Source of the DNA: an uncultured Clostridia bacterium
Lineage (GTDB): Bacteria > Bacillota > Clostridia > TANB77 > CAG-508
NCBI GenBank assembly: GCA_934182465.1
Contig: CAKPRG010000002.1
Location: forward strand, 186,001-250,000
DNA length: 64,000 bases
Direction: 5' to 3'
Shown: positions 1 to 8,022 of the stretch, piece by piece
How the letters are laid out: each line of letters opens with the position of its first letter
Position numbering within the stretch: the first letter of the stretch is position 1
Notes under the pieces: generated by a model
The model's input: only the letters and a program-made list of their open reading frames with translations
Told to the model about the DNA's origin: nothing
The model's database searches: none
Made by a program: the position numbers and the translations under genes

Positions 1-41
1 AAATTGGAAAGTGCTCTACAGTTTTCTATTTTTGCTAAATT

Positions 42-135
42 AAATTTTACAAAAACGTTAAGTGAATAGTTAAATGCAATTCTGTAAAGTAAATGCAACT
101 TGTACGAGAAAAAGCAAATTTTACAAAAATGTTAA
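42..135 (+). repeat. 54-bp interspersed element, copy 1, with flanking direct repeats
   Basis: Positions 61-114 match 20388-20441 with one mismatch, in the same orientation. The core holds two units beginning TAAATGCAA, 19-20 bp apart. It is bounded by a 20-bp direct repeat (42-61 and 116-135, one mismatch) that is not shared with the other copy. The core ends 36 bp before the -35 box of the gene at 222. It could be an operator for a shared regulator or a very small inserted element. Confidence 0.7.
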
Positions 136-150
136 AAATTTTGTAAATGT

Positions 151-179
151 TTGCTAAATATAAAACTATATGATATACT
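151..179 (+). promoter_or_regulatory. sigmaA-type promoter for the 222 gene
   Basis: TTGCTA at 151-156, a 17-bp spacer, and TATACT at 174-179. This gives a leader of about 35 nt before the GTG start at 222, with AGGAGG at 207-212. Confidence 0.6.
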
Positions 180-221
180 TTTTTGTAGATTTATAAAGAG
201 AAAAATAGGAGGAAAACAATC

Positions 222-2585
222 GTGGAAAAAGACACAAAAGAAGAATTACTTTCAAAATTAGAATATTTAGGATTAAATACTGATGAAATACCAGAATATT
301 TAAAAGATTTTAGTCCTATTTCTTTTAATTTATCAAGATTAAATAATAATGACAGAGACCATAGAGTATTTCAATTTGTGCCAATAGATAAAATTCAAAT
401 TCTTTTAACTCCAACATTAAGAAATGATGAGATAAAAGATAAATATTCAAAAGCAGTTCCACTTGGACGTTTCTTTAATCCAACAGGCAATGAAGAAGAT
501 ATAGAAAGATATGCAACTTTGTTAAAGATTTTTTCAAAACTTTCAATTGCTGATGTTGAAAATGTTGCAATCGTACAAAAAAAATTAGAAAAAACAGAGC
601 CTTTTCGCGTAAAATATAATAAGGACCATTTATGGCAAATATACTATTCAGAAGCAACAGATAGTTATTTTATGCTAGTATGTACAAAGGAAGAAACTTT
701 TGCAGAATTTTTTTATTTACTAAAAAAGAAAATAGCTTTTGCTGAAAATAAAAGAGCAAAAGTAGTGCCTAAAATTTTTGTGCCAATAAATTATGTGAAT
801 TATAGCGGAGAATTTTTAACAAGAGATGAAATTACAGATATAGAAAATTATTTATGGCTATTTACTAAAAATTGGCCATTAATATTTGAAGTATATGACA
901 AAAACAGAAAAATGTCACTTCAAATAATTGGAGATACATATGTATATAATAATGTAAAAAGTACATATAAAATGAAGTTGACAAATCCTGAAGAAGCAAT
1001 AAAATTTTATAAATTATTAAAAGCTTTATTTATAATGCAAACAGAAATCAAAGATCATTTTGAATTTACTACTAAAATAGATAGTAAAAACGGCTTAGAA
1101 TTATATATGGGAAAAATTAGAATAACATATGATAGCCTTGAAGATTTTATAAAAAGTGAATACTTAATAGCATTAGAAGAAATGAAAAGTCAAGATGAAA
1201 ATTATAAAGAATTGGCACAAAAATTAACAAAATTGCAAAAAAAAGCAAATGAAAAAGAAAAAGAATATTTAGAAAAGCAAAAAGAAATTTCAACATACTT
1301 AGAATACAAGAAAACATTTTTTGGAAAAGTTAAATTTTTCTTGAAAGGTACAAAAGTAACTAAAAACAAAGAAACAGTAGAAGAAAAAATTGCAAAAGAT
1401 TCAGCTTTAGAAAAAGAAGAAAAAGAAACAAAGATATCAAATATAGAACCGTTTTTAAAAGAAAAAAAGTATTATACTTTAGAAGATTTAGTAACAATTT
1501 ATCATGTTAAAGAAAAAAATGATAGAAAAATCAAAAACATAATGCAAGATATTAAAGCAATTGAATTAAAAATAGAAAATTTAACAAGTAAAGTGAAAAA
1601 TGCAAAATTATATATTAATGAGATAGATAAACATAGAAAAAGTATATTTGACTTTTGGAAATTTGCAAATAAAGATGAAAAATTAGCATTAGAAAAAGGT
1701 GATACAACTGAAAAAGAACAAGATATGTCACCAATAAAAAAAGCATTTGATTTTGAAATGGATTTTGAAAAATTAGGTATAGAGATAGATAGATTACAAA
1801 GGACAAAACTTTCAAAAGAAGAGCTAGACAGTTTATTTATAGCAAAAACAAATTTATTATATATATTAAATATGCTAAGACTTAATGAAATGGACAAAAA
1901 TGCACTAGAATTAGCTTTGTATTCACTAAAAGAAGAATTTAATAAAAATAGATTATATATAGAAAGTGAAACATTCGATATATTTGGAAATGTAGAAAAT
2001 GATAGTAGAAAATTAAAATACATAGGAAGCAGAAGTCATAGAGAAAATGAAAAAAGTAAATTCAAAATATTAAATATAAATAAAAAAATAGATGTTTTTG
2101 ATTTTACAGAAAAATTACAAAGTATAGTAAATTATTTGCAAGGTGCAATACCAAAAATTCAATCCAAATACGATATGCCACTATATAAAGTAGTTCCAAT
2201 AACAGAAAGAATTAATGAAAAGTGTTTTGACATATATAATATAGATGTAGAAAATGAATTATCAAACTACCAAGATAATGGAGAAGGTGCCTTAAATTTA
2301 ATAAAAATTAATTTTAAAGAAGGAATGCCATTATTATATTATTCAAATATATCTTTATATGACAATAATTCACAAACTTTACCAGAAGGAATGAATTTAT
2401 CAACAAATGTTTTAATAGATTGTCAGAAATTTGATTTTAAACAAATAAGTAAAACAAAATTTAGAACAAACAATTATTTTAACGAAAAAGATAACTTAAT
2501 ATGGCCAAAATCAAAAGATATATTAGTTTTTGAATATGAAGTTTCATTGAAAAAAGAAAAAGATGAAAAAGAAGATAATGAATAA
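222..2585 (+). CDS. large coiled-coil protein of unknown function
   Basis: 787 residues starting with GTG, preceded by AGGAGG at 207-212 with 9-nt spacing. I do not recognise the family. The first 300 residues look globular and mixed alpha/beta, with many aromatic residues. Roughly residues 320-500 are rich in Lys, Glu and Leu and look like two coiled-coil stretches separated by a short basic, Phe-rich segment near residue 370. The last 180 residues are globular again. There is no signal peptide or membrane span, so it is probably cytoplasmic. deoB begins 41 bp downstream, so the two are probably co-transcribed, but nothing links them functionally. It has its own promoter and carries the 54-bp interspersed element upstream. 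Confidence 0.8.
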   Translation: MEKDTKEELLSKLEYLGLNTDEIPEYLKDFSPISFNLSRLNNNDRDHRVFQFVPIDKIQILLTPTLRNDEIKDKYSKAVPLGRFFNPTGNEEDIERYATLLKIFSKLSIADVENVAIVQKKLEKTEPFRVKYNKDHLWQIYYSEATDSYFMLVCTKEETFAEFFYLLKKKIAFAENKRAKVVPKIFVPINYVNYSGEFLTRDEITDIENYLWLFTKNWPLIFEVYDKNRKMSLQIIGDTYVYNNVKSTYKMKLTNPEEAIKFYKLLKALFIMQTEIKDHFEFTTKIDSKNGLELYMGKIRITYDSLEDFIKSEYLIALEEMKSQDENYKELAQKLTKLQKKANEKEKEYLEKQKEISTYLEYKKTFFGKVKFFLKGTKVTKNKETVEEKIAKDSALEKEEKETKISNIEPFLKEKKYYTLEDLVTIYHVKEKNDRKIKNIMQDIKAIELKIENLTSKVKNAKLYINEIDKHRKSIFDFWKFANKDEKLALEKGDTTEKEQDMSPIKKAFDFEMDFEKLGIEIDRLQRTKLSKEELDSLFIAKTNLLYILNMLRLNEMDKNALELALYSLKEEFNKNRLYIESETFDIFGNVENDSRKLKYIGSRSHRENEKSKFKILNINKKIDVFDFTEKLQSIVNYLQGAIPKIQSKYDMPLYKVVPITERINEKCFDIYNIDVENELSNYQDNGEGALNLIKINFKEGMPLLYYSNISLYDNNSQTLPEGMNLSTNVLIDCQKFDFKQISKTKFRTNNYFNEKDNLIWPKSKDILVFEYEVSLKKEKDEKEDNE

Positions 2586-2626
2586 AAATTGTTATGCTAA
2601 AGAAGTTATCTGAAAGGAGAAAAGTT

Positions 2627-3799
2627 ATGGGAAGAATAAATATTATTGTATTAGATAGCTTTGGAGTTGGAGAATTACCAGATGCACATGAATATGGTGA
2701 TGAAGGAAGTAATACTCTTGAAGGAATTTATAATAATTATAAATTAAATTTACCAAATTTAAAAAAAATAGGATTATATAACATTGTTGGTTTAAATATT
2801 TCAGAAAAAGAAGAAAATCCAATAGGTTGTTTTGGAAAAGCTACAGAAATAAGTAAAGGAAAAAATAGTCCAGTAGGACATTGGGAAATGTCTGGAGCAA
2901 TTACAGAAGTTGCATTTTCTACATTCCCAAATGGATTTCCAGAAGACTTGCTTGAAAAAGTTTCAAAAGAAGCAAATATACCAGGATTTATATGCAATGA
3001 AAAAGGTTCTGGAACTGATTTGTTAAAAAAATATGGTGAAGAATCAGTAAAAACAAGAAAGCCAATTGTATATACATCAGCAGATAGTGTATTTCAAATA
3101 GCTGCACATGAAGATGTTTATCCAATAGATGAATTATATAGAATTTGTAAAGTTGCAAGAAAAGTTATTGATGAAGGAAATTATAATATTGGAACAGTTA
3201 TAGCAAGACCATTTGTAGGAACAGCAAATGATAATTATAAAAGAACATATAATAGAAGAGACTTTGAAGCAACAACTTTTGCTAAAACAATGCTAGATGT
3301 CCTTACTGAAAACGGAAGAACTGTATATGCAATAGGAAAAATAGAAGATTTATTCGTAGGTAGAGGAATTACTGATTCAGTTCATACAGAAGGAAATGCA
3401 GATGGAATTGAAAAAAATATTTTAGCCTTAAAAAACAGTAATTATGATTTGATATTTACTAATTTAGTTGATTTTGATATGCTTTATGGACATAGAAATG
3501 ATGTAGAAGGATATGGAAAAGCACTAGAATATTTTGATTCCAAATTACCAGAAATAATCGAAAATTTAAAACAAGATGATATATTAATAATAACAGCAGA
3601 TCATGGTTGTGATCCAAGTACACCTAGCACAGATCATTCAAGAGAATATATACCAGTAATAGTATATGGTAAAAGTTTAAAATCAAACATTGATTTAGGA
3701 ATTAGAAAAACATATGCAGATATATCAGCAACAGTACTAGATTATTTTGATTTAGAGAATTTAAAATATGGAACAAGTTTTAAAAAAGAAATTATGTAA
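2627..3799 (+). CDS. deoB: phosphopentomutase
   Basis: 390 residues. Interconverts (deoxy)ribose 1-phosphate and 5-phosphate, linking nucleoside phosphorolysis to central metabolism; a dimanganese enzyme of the alkaline phosphatase superfamily. The N-terminal metal motif DSFGVGELPDA starts at D10, and the C-terminal metal ligands are visible as D325-H326-G and D336-H337-S. The start at 2627 is preferred over an in-frame ATG at 2594 because AAAGGAG at 2614-2620 fits it and the family begins with the G-R-I-N-I-I-V-L-D strand. Length matches the family. No purine nucleoside phosphorylase lies next to it in this window. Confidence 0.95.
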   Translation: MGRINIIVLDSFGVGELPDAHEYGDEGSNTLEGIYNNYKLNLPNLKKIGLYNIVGLNISEKEENPIGCFGKATEISKGKNSPVGHWEMSGAITEVAFSTFPNGFPEDLLEKVSKEANIPGFICNEKGSGTDLLKKYGEESVKTRKPIVYTSADSVFQIAAHEDVYPIDELYRICKVARKVIDEGNYNIGTVIARPFVGTANDNYKRTYNRRDFEATTFAKTMLDVLTENGRTVYAIGKIEDLFVGRGITDSVHTEGNADGIEKNILALKNSNYDLIFTNLVDFDMLYGHRNDVEGYGKALEYFDSKLPEIIENLKQDDILIITADHGCDPSTPSTDHSREYIPVIVYGKSLKSNIDLGIRKTYADISATVLDYFDLENLKYGTSFKKEIM

Positions 3800-3931
3800 A
3801 TTAAGAAACTAAAAAATAAATATAGTTAAAATATTAAAAATAATGTTTTGATGAAAAAATTTAATTTATATAATTTTTAGTAACATACAAAATCAAATTA
3901 TTGTTTTTGTGTAAAAATTTTAAAATAAATG
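3800..3931. other. AT-rich intergenic region, nothing recognised
   Basis: Spacer between deoB and the tRNA promoter. No credible ORF or clear terminator is visible. Confidence 0.5.
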
Positions 3932-3960
3932 TAGACACATTAATTTTTTTATAGTATAAT
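3932..3960 (+). promoter_or_regulatory. promoter of tRNA-Leu
   Basis: TAGACA at 3932-3937, a 17-bp spacer, and a perfect TATAAT at 3955-3960, about 65 bp before the tRNA. The TAGACA -35 variant recurs at 16847, 60463 and 60507. Confidence 0.7.
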
Positions 3961-4024
3961 TTAACTCGTAGTTTAAAGAAAATATATGCTACTTTAAAAA
4001 TACAAAGTAGCATATAAATTATAA

Positions 4025-4107
4025 GCCCGAATGGCGGAACTGGCAGACGCACACGACTCAAAATCGTGCGGGAAACCATGTGGGTTCGAGTCCCACTTTG
4101 GGCACCA
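4025..4107 (+). tRNA. tRNA-Leu (anticodon CAA)
   Basis: 83 nt. The acceptor stem GCCCGAA (4025-4031) pairs with TTTGGGC (4097-4103), followed by discriminator A and an encoded CCA at 4105-4107. The anticodon stem CACGA/TCGTG encloses the loop CTCAAAA, giving anticodon CAA. The extra arm is long, as expected for a class II tRNA, and the T arm holds GTTCGAGTC. It reads UUG codons. It stands alone and is followed directly by a terminator. Confidence 0.95.
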
Positions 4108-4111
4108 GAAT

Positions 4112-4139
4112 AAAAATGTAGCAAGAGCTACATTTTTTT
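4112..4139 (+). terminator. terminator of tRNA-Leu
   Basis: Stem AATGTAGC / GCTACATT with loop AAGA, then seven T. A second copy of this terminator lies at 4281-4306. Confidence 0.85.
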
Positions 4140-4312
4140 GTTTTAATTAAATTGTGGGACTCGAAAAGGAATGTGCCAAGCTTTGAGCTGGTCTGGTGCC
4201 AGCCAAAGTGAAGGTAAAAATAGTCCTGTGGACTATTTTTGTGACGCGAGTGCGAGTGGTCCCACTTTGGGCACCAAAATAAAATGTAGCAAGAGCTACA
4301 TTTTTTATTTTA
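4140..4312 (+). repeat. rearranged inverted/direct duplication of the tRNA-Leu 3' end plus terminator
   Basis: 4261-4306 repeats the tRNA 3' end (CCCACTTTGGGCACCA) and its terminator. 4194-4210 carries an inverted copy of the same tRNA 3' segment, and 4153-4164 another inverted piece (GTGGGACTCGAA). As RNA, 4194-4200 and 4204-4210 would pair with 4270-4276 and 4263-4269. Inside sits a perfect 11-bp hairpin (4216-4226 with 4230-4240). The GCGAGTGCGA motif at 4245-4254 also occurs, reversed, in the 28901 and 32945 elements. Confidence 0.75.
4281..4306 (+). terminator. second copy of the tRNA terminator
   Basis: Stem ATGTAGC / GCTACAT, loop AAGA, then TTTTTT. Nearly identical to 4112-4139. Confidence 0.8.
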
Positions 4313-4457
4313 ATGCAAGATAAGAATATTAGAGGCGGTTATATATAAATGTAACAGCCTCTAATTATTTTATTATTGAAATATTAATAAAAAGCTATGA
4401 AAATATTGTAAATTGTGATATGAATATATAAAAAGATTTAAAAGAAAGGAAGTAATT

Positions 4458-5087
4458 ATGGAATATATAGATATATTTGATGAGAATAGTAATCCAATAG
4501 GTGAAGTAAAAGAGAAAAAACAAGCAGAATATAAATATCTTTTTAAATATATTAGAAATCAAAACGTAAAAATAAGAAAATGTACTACTAATGATGTTGA
4601 TGAAATATACAAAATTCAAAATATTGTAATAGATAATTTTAAAGAAGATGAAAAAGGTTATTTTTTGCCTTTTAAAAAAGAAACATATCTAAGAATATTG
4701 AATGATCCTATAAAGGATGGGGAAATATACGGTGCTTTTACTGATGATAAAATGATAGCATGGATCTTTTTATCAGTTTCAAATAGAATGAAAGAATTAA
4801 AACAAATGATTCCAAATTTAGAAGATAGCTGTGCAGATATAGATGGAGTTATAGTATTACCAAAATATAGAGGCTATGGACTACAAAAGGTATTAGTAAA
4901 GTATCTTGAAGAAAAAGCTAAAGAAAAGGGAATAAGAAATATTATTGCTGAAGTGACATTTGGTAATATTTATAGCTTAAAAAATTTAAAAGATTTAGGG
5001 TATGAAGAAAAAAATTGGTATGAAAAAGATGAAAATATAAAAAGATATATTTTATTAAAGAAATTAGGTGAAACAGAAAATGAGTAA
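4458..5087 (+). CDS. GNAT-family N-acetyltransferase with a Nudix-like N-terminal leader
   Basis: 209 residues. Residues about 37-205 form a GNAT fold, with the acetyl-CoA binding turn at RGYGLQK (138-144) and the typical late N-x-x-S-x-x-x-x-x-x-x-G-Y helix/strand near residues 173-185. It should transfer an acetyl group from acetyl-CoA to an amine; the substrate is not predictable. Residues 1-22 resemble the opening of Nudix hydrolases of the 7455 type (D-E-x-x-x-P-I-G-E) and not a usual GNAT start, suggesting a fused remnant. ATG with AAAGGAAG upstream. The next gene overlaps its stop, so they are translationally coupled. Confidence 0.85.
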   Translation: MEYIDIFDENSNPIGEVKEKKQAEYKYLFKYIRNQNVKIRKCTTNDVDEIYKIQNIVIDNFKEDEKGYFLPFKKETYLRILNDPIKDGEIYGAFTDDKMIAWIFLSVSNRMKELKQMIPNLEDSCADIDGVIVLPKYRGYGLQKVLVKYLEEKAKEKGIRNIIAEVTFGNIYSLKNLKDLGYEEKNWYEKDENIKRYILLKKLGETENE

Positions 5088-5691
5088 TATTATAAAACCA
5101 ATGATATTTGATTTAAAAGATTTAGAAATGAAAGCTAAAAATGAAGATAAATTTGCATGCTATATTTTAGGAAGAAGTTATGATAGCGAGGAAAATGGAG
5201 CTGAGCAAAGTTTTGAAAAAGCAATGTACTGGTATGAGAAAGGAAAAGAGTTAGGAAATCCTTGTTGTGCATATGGAGTTGGTGCTTGTTATTATTTTGG
5301 AGATGGAGTAAAACAAGATAAGGAAAAAGCAAAACAAATACATATAAATGCTTATAAACCATTATTAGAACTTATTGAGAAGGAAAAAGAGAATCTAAGA
5401 AAACAATCATTTTCAAAATTTTGTTTAGGAGCTTATTACTATTTTGGATTTGGTGATATTGAAAGAGATGAAAAGAAAGCATTTGAATTAATACATGATT
5501 GTGCGATGCAAGGACATTTACCTGCAATATATGATTTAGGTGCAAACTTTTATTATAATGGAATTGGAACAGAAAAGAACTTAAGGTTATCAGAATATTA
5601 CTTAAAAATGGCAGTAGATGCAGAATTACCAAGAGCGAAAGTTAAGTTTAAACAATACAAAGATACATATAAAGATGAAATTGAAAAATAG
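5080..5691 (+). CDS. Sel1-like repeat protein
   Basis: 203 residues from the ATG at 5080, which has AGGTG at 5066-5070 and overlaps the previous stop by 8 bp; a GTG at 5068 is an alternative. Several Sel1-type (TPR-like) helical repeats are visible by their A-x-x-x-L-G-x-x-Y-x-x-G-x-G-x-x-x-D-x-x-K-A pattern, around residues 25-60, 63-95, 115-150 and 152-190. Such repeats mediate protein-protein contacts. No signal peptide. Translational coupling to the acetyltransferase suggests a joint role, but no partner is evident. Confidence 0.85.
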   Translation: MSNIIKPMIFDLKDLEMKAKNEDKFACYILGRSYDSEENGAEQSFEKAMYWYEKGKELGNPCCAYGVGACYYFGDGVKQDKEKAKQIHINAYKPLLELIEKEKENLRKQSFSKFCLGAYYYFGFGDIERDEKKAFELIHDCAMQGHLPAIYDLGANFYYNGIGTEKNLRLSEYYLKMAVDAELPRAKVKFKQYKDTYKDEIEK

Positions 5692-5725
5692 TATAAAACA
5701 AGAAAGTCGATTTAGGAGGTAGAAT

Positions 5726-6277
5726 ATGGAAAATTATTTTATAATACATGGAAGTTTTGGAAGTCCATTTGGAAATTGGTTTAGTTGGTTACAAGATTTT
5801 ATAACAACAGATGGAAAACAAGTATATGTACCACAATTTCCAATAGGTGTGGTATATCAAAATTATGAAAATTGGAGTAAATTACTTAAATATTATTTAG
5901 ATTTAGGATTAATTAATGAAAAGACAACAATAATAGCACATAGTATTGCACCAGTATTTGTTAGTAAATTTTTAGTAGAGAATGGAGTAAAGGTAAGAAA
6001 ACTAATATTTGTATGTGGATTTAATAACTATTTCGGAATAAACGAGGAATATGATACAGTAAATAAGACAATGTATTTTGACAACTTAGTAGATGTGAAA
6101 CAATATGCAAATGAAATAATATGTTTTTATTCAAACAATGATCCATATGTAAAATATGAAGTAGAAAAGGAATTTGCAGATACTATTGCAACAGAGCAAG
6201 TTTTAATACCAAATGCAGGACACATAAATAGCGAGAGTGGATATGATACATTTGAAGATATAGTAAATTATATTTAA
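5726..6277 (+). CDS. RBBP9/YdeN-type alpha/beta hydrolase
   Basis: 183 residues, the usual size for this short serine-hydrolase family. The oxyanion motif HGS is at 8-10. The putative nucleophile is S73 in A-H-S-I-A, slightly different from the usual G-H-S-x-G, followed by acid D139 in N-N-D-P-Y-V and histidine H166 in A-G-H-I-N. It should hydrolyse an ester or amide; the substrate is unknown. Cytoplasmic. AGGAGG upstream of the ATG. It follows the Sel1 gene by 35 bp and is probably in the same transcript. Confidence 0.85.
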   Translation: MENYFIIHGSFGSPFGNWFSWLQDFITTDGKQVYVPQFPIGVVYQNYENWSKLLKYYLDLGLINEKTTIIAHSIAPVFVSKFLVENGVKVRKLIFVCGFNNYFGINEEYDTVNKTMYFDNLVDVKQYANEIICFYSNNDPYVKYEVEKEFADTIATEQVLIPNAGHINSESGYDTFEDIVNYI

Positions 6278-6326
6278 AGAGGTAAGAAATGAAAATTTGT
6301 TAACTAAATAAGTTTAAGGAGGAAAA

Positions 6327-6458
6327 ATGGAATTAAAAGATTTAGAAAAAGAAATAGAAAATATTATAGGATTTACTTTATCTACATTATCATTAAAATA
6401 TGTTAGAAAAATATGGGAAAAAATATCGAAAAGAAATAATAGAGGATTAAAATTATGA
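6327..6458 (+). CDS. 43-residue small ORF coupled to the next gene
   Basis: ATG at 6327 behind a strong AAGGAGG at 6317-6323; 43 codons ending TGA at 6456-6458, which overlaps the ATG of the next gene (ATGA). The product is acidic at the N terminus, has a short hydrophobic Thr/Ser-rich centre (about residues 13-22) and a basic C terminus, so it may be an amphipathic membrane-associated peptide. The strong ribosome binding site and 4-bp overlap argue that it is translated, either as a functional peptide or to couple translation of the 6455 gene, which has no strong site of its own. Confidence 0.6.
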   Translation: MELKDLEKEIENIIGFTLSTLSLKYVRKIWEKISKRNNRGLKL

Positions 6459-7090
6459 AAGAAAATCAAGAAATTAAAATAAATTTATCAACAATATTAT
6501 TAGGGATAGCAGTAATAGTAATTTGTACAATGTCATTTTTTATGTATACAAATGTAAAAGATAAAGAAAGCTTAAATAATCAAATTGAAAATTTGAATTC
6601 AAAAAATAATAGCTTACAAAGCAAAGTTGATGAATCTCAAGAAAAAAATGATAACAATTCAAATAAAAGCAATATGGATGGAAATAGCGAAGAATTAAAA
6701 AATGAAATAAATTCTTTAAATGAAAAAATAAAACAACTAGAGGTTGAAAAAAATAATAGTCAAAATAGTGCAGAAAGAAAATATTTTATAGAGAAGATAA
6801 TAAGTTGGACACCAAATACAAAATCGTATGATTTTGATACAAAAACTTGGTATCCAAATGATTCAGCAGAATACTATGTAGCAACAGATGCAAATAATAA
6901 TTTATGTATAGTAAATTCAAAAAAGGAATTAGTGCATAAAACTGACATTGTTATAGACCAATTAATCGTGTCTGCGTATGTATCAGTAGATGAAGAAAAT
7001 TTAACAGTAATATTGCAAGATTCAACAGCTTATAATATTAATATTAAAACTTTTGAATATAACAAATATAAATATGCTAGTGGATATTAA
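6455..7090 (+). CDS. membrane-anchored coiled-coil protein, unknown function
   Basis: 211 residues. A single N-terminal membrane span (about 11-31) is followed by an Asn/Ser/Lys/Glu-rich coiled coil (about 38-105) and a small globular C-terminal domain (110-211), most likely outside the membrane. The family is not recognised. Its start codon overlaps the stop of the 43-residue ORF, so the two are translationally coupled. Confidence 0.7.
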   Translation: MKENQEIKINLSTILLGIAVIVICTMSFFMYTNVKDKESLNNQIENLNSKNNSLQSKVDESQEKNDNNSNKSNMDGNSEELKNEINSLNEKIKQLEVEKNNSQNSAERKYFIEKIISWTPNTKSYDFDTKTWYPNDSAEYYVATDANNNLCIVNSKKELVHKTDIVIDQLIVSAYVSVDEENLTVILQDSTAYNINIKTFEYNKYKYASGY

Positions 7091-7176
7091 TATTTGTTAG
7101 ATGAGTATCGATTTTGAAAAAAGTAATGTAATTTTAATAGAAAAAATTTACATATAGATTTATATAAGGAGAATTT

Positions 7177-7440
7177 ATGAAACAAAATACATTTAAAACA
7201 TTTTTTATTTTATCTTTTATTCCTTATATTTTAGTTTTACTATTAGGTTTAGGAGCAGCTTTTCAAGGAGCAACGTTTTTAGGTGATACATTATATTATG
7301 GAATAGAAGGATTTGAAATAGGAATAATTGGTGGATTAATATACTTTTCTGTTGTTGTTCCAATTATTCCAATATGCTTGTGTTTTCAATTAGGATATGC
7401 AATTGCTAAACTAAAAAATAGAAATAGAAAAATAAGATAA
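7177..7440 (+). CDS. small membrane protein with two spans
   Basis: 87 residues with AAGGAG before the ATG. Hydrophobic spans at about 8-31 and 50-77 are joined by a Gly-rich acidic loop; the C terminus is basic and probably cytoplasmic. No family recognised. The Nudix gene starts 14 bp after its stop. Confidence 0.65.
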   Translation: MKQNTFKTFFILSFIPYILVLLLGLGAAFQGATFLGDTLYYGIEGFEIGIIGGLIYFSVVVPIIPICLCFQLGYAIAKLKNRNRKIR

Positions 7441-7454
7441 AGGAGGAAATACTA

Positions 7455-7961
7455 ATGGAATTATGGAAAATATTAGATGATGAAGGAAAAGAAACTGGAG
7501 AATTAATTGAAAAAAGTGATCCAAGAATTTTTGAAAAAGGTATATATCATTTAGGTGCAGATGTGTGGATTATAAATAATGAGAATAAAATTTTAATTCA
7601 AAAAAGAAGTAAAACGAAATTTTTTCAACCTAATGTATGGGCAATGACTGGTGGCTCAGTTATATTGAATGAAACTCCTATGGAAACTATAGTAAGAGAA
7701 GCTAAAGAAGAATTAAATATCGAAATCAAAGCAGATGATTTAAGATTAATAACTAAATTTAAAACAGGAAATGTTTGGATGATGACATATATATTACGTG
7801 GTGAATATAATATAGCTGAAATGAAGTTTCAGGAATCAGAAGTAGCTGATGCTAAATGGGCAACTTTTGAAGAAGTTGATAATTTAGTGAAAAATGGAAA
7901 ATTTATAAAAAATAGATGGGAATTTGTAAGTGATATTATAAAAAAAGAGATTAAAATATAA
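7455..7961 (+). CDS. Nudix hydrolase
   Basis: 168 residues. A complete Nudix box spans 67-89: G67, E73, R81-E82, E85-E86, the Mg2+-binding loop and helix that hydrolyse nucleoside diphosphates linked to another moiety. The N-terminal layout (D-E-x-G-K-E-T-G) resembles the isopentenyl-diphosphate isomerase-like / YfcD Nudix subgroup; the true substrate is unknown. AGGAGG before the ATG. Its first 20 residues resemble the start of the acetyltransferase at 4458. Confidence 0.9.
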   Translation: MELWKILDDEGKETGELIEKSDPRIFEKGIYHLGADVWIINNENKILIQKRSKTKFFQPNVWAMTGGSVILNETPMETIVREAKEELNIEIKADDLRLITKFKTGNVWMMTYILRGEYNIAEMKFQESEVADAKWATFEEVDNLVKNGKFIKNRWEFVSDIIKKEIKI

Positions 7962-7989
7962 TTTCAGAATATATTTACATAATTTATAC

Positions 7990-8022
7990 GAAAGACCACT
8001 GGTTTAAACCGGTGGCCTTTCT
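7990..8022 (-). terminator. palindrome containing the stop codon of the MBL gene
   Basis: CCACTGG-TTTAAA-CCGGTGG is a near-perfect palindrome flanked by AAAG/CTTT. On the minus strand the last codons and the TAA stop of the 8004 gene lie in its 5' arm and centre. The T run is short, so it is a weak intrinsic terminator or a bidirectional one. Confidence 0.55.

Noticed and set aside
3861..4124. Minus-strand frame of 87 codons over the tRNA-Leu gene
   Set aside because: It is the reverse strand of the tRNA and its AT-rich surroundings; no ribosome binding site.
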